A DNA stretch of 14,431 nt from an uncultured Collinsella sp. GTDB lineage: Bacteria > Actinomycetota > Coriobacteriia > Coriobacteriales > Coriobacteriaceae. A program made the translations under genes and the position numbers. The DNA lies in assembly GCA_958407555.1 (NCBI GenBank), contig CATYJC010000039.1:1-14431 (forward strand), written 5' to 3'. A model generated the notes under the pieces. It was given only the letters and a program-made list of their open reading frames with translations. It ran no database searches and was not told the origin of the DNA. Below are positions 13,798 through 14,431 of the stretch, one piece after another. Positions within the stretch are counted from its first letter, which is position 1, and every line of letters starts with the position of its first letter.

Positions 13798-14431
13798 CTA
13801 CGCCCTATAAAACACGTTGTCGGCAAAAAAGTCGGCCGGCGGCTCCATGCAGGCAATCTCACCGTCGAACATCATGGCAATGTCATCGGCAACCTGCTCG
13901 GCAAAATCCAGGTCGTGCGTGGCCATGATGACGGTGCCGCCAGCCTCTGCATGATCACGCAGGGCGCAGGCGATGATGCGGCGGCTGGCCAGGTCTAGAC
14001 CCTTGGTGGGCTCATCGAGCAATAGCAGCTCGGGGCCAATCAGAAGCAGCTTTGCCAACGCAAGCAGTTGACGCTGTCCGCCCGAAAGATCGTACGGATG
14101 GCGCCCATCCAGGCCCGACAGCCCCAGGCTCGCCGCGCGCTCCCGCGCCGCAGCCTCGTCATATCCGCAGGTCGAAGCCCATTCCATCAGCTCGTCGCGC
14201 ACCGTCTCGGCAACCAGCAACGCCTTGGGGTTCTGAGGCAGCAGCGCTGCCGATCCCGCCCCGCGCTCCATATGCCCACGCTGCAACTTGACCGTCTTGG
14301 CCAGCACCGAAAGCATTGTCGACTTCCCGCAGCCGTTACCACCCACAACCGCATGCACCGCGCCAGCCGAGAACGCCGCATCGAGCCCACGCAGCACCCA
14401 GCCGGACGCCCGATCGTAGCGAAACCAGCTC
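13798..14431 (-). CDS. ECF-type ABC transporter ATPase (C-terminal ABC domain; start outside window)
   Basis: About 211 residues of an ABC domain are in view, running off the right edge in an open frame (SWFRYDRASGWVLRGL at the edge is typical of the start of such a domain). Walker A GGNGCGKST, the Q-loop LLPQNPKAL, signature LSGGQRQ, Walker B LLLLDEP and the H-loop MATHDLD are all intact. The C-terminus FFADNVFYRA resembles the end of double-domain energy-coupling factor ATPases, so a first ABC domain may lie upstream. A GTG at 14397 is not a real start because the conserved domain begins before it. It converges on the LuxR gene with a 26-bp gap and no visible terminator. Confidence 0.85.
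   Translation of the reverse strand, partial: SWFRYDRASGWVLRGLDAAFSAGAVHAVVGGNGCGKSTMLSVLAKTVKLQRGHMERGAGSAALLPQNPKALLVAETVRDELMEWASTCGYDEAAARERAASLGLSGLDGRHPYDLSGGQRQLLALAKLLLIGPELLLLDEPTKGLDLASRRIIACALRDHAEAGGTVIMATHDLDFAEQVADDIAMMFDGEIACMEPPADFFADNVFYRA

Overview
The window reads as chromosomal DNA of a high-GC Gram-positive anaerobe. The gene families (a FadH/Bai-like flavin oxidoreductase, soluble LuxR regulators, a subfamily of drug/metabolite MFS carriers, YtcJ-type amidohydrolases and ECF vitamin transporters) and the codon use with a strong third-position G/C bias suggest a gut Coriobacteriia member, most likely Collinsella. That placement is inference from gene style; no marker gene is present. 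No integrase, transposase, phage gene or CRISPR array was seen.

Layout, left to right. (1) 1-1207 (-): an old-yellow-enzyme family NADH:flavin oxidoreductase with an FeS motif, cut by the left edge. (2) 1208-1655: a gene-free stretch with three tandem 53-bp palindromes and a Rho-independent terminator. (3) 1656-1732 (-): initiator tRNA-fMet with its own promoter. (4) 1929-2702 (+): coaX, type III pantothenate kinase. (5) 2703-2991: convergent gap with two AT-rich palindromes. (6) 5421-2992 (-): a two-gene unit, a folP-folK fusion directly followed by a degenerate biotin-ligase-like gene. (7) 6268-5516 (-): a SIR2-type deacetylase. (8) 6404-7222 (+): exodeoxyribonuclease III, divergent from the sirtuin. 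(9) 7223-7390: convergent gap with several hairpins, one spanning 63 bp. (10) 8089-7391 (-): an ECF transporter S component. (11) 12788-8215 (-): an operon MFS carrier - amidohydrolase - second MFS carrier - small membrane protein, ending in a clear terminator. (12) 12989-13771 (+): a LuxR-family regulator divergent from that operon. (13) 13798-14431 (-): the C-terminal ABC domain of an ECF-type ATPase, cut by the right edge.

The most coherent functional unit is region 11-12. Two related MFS carriers sandwich a metal-dependent amidohydrolase with gaps of 2 and 5 nt, and a soluble LuxR regulator is transcribed away from them across a 200-bp region rich in short repeats. I infer an inducible uptake/hydrolysis/export system for an amide or related small molecule; the substrate is unknown. 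It lies between two pieces of ECF-transporter machinery on the same strand, which may mean it was inserted there.

Other points of note are the long disordered insert inside the dihydropteroate synthase domain, the loss of catalytic motifs in the biotin-ligase-like protein, three unrelated families of intergenic palindromes, and an initiator tRNA with a U1-G72 pair.
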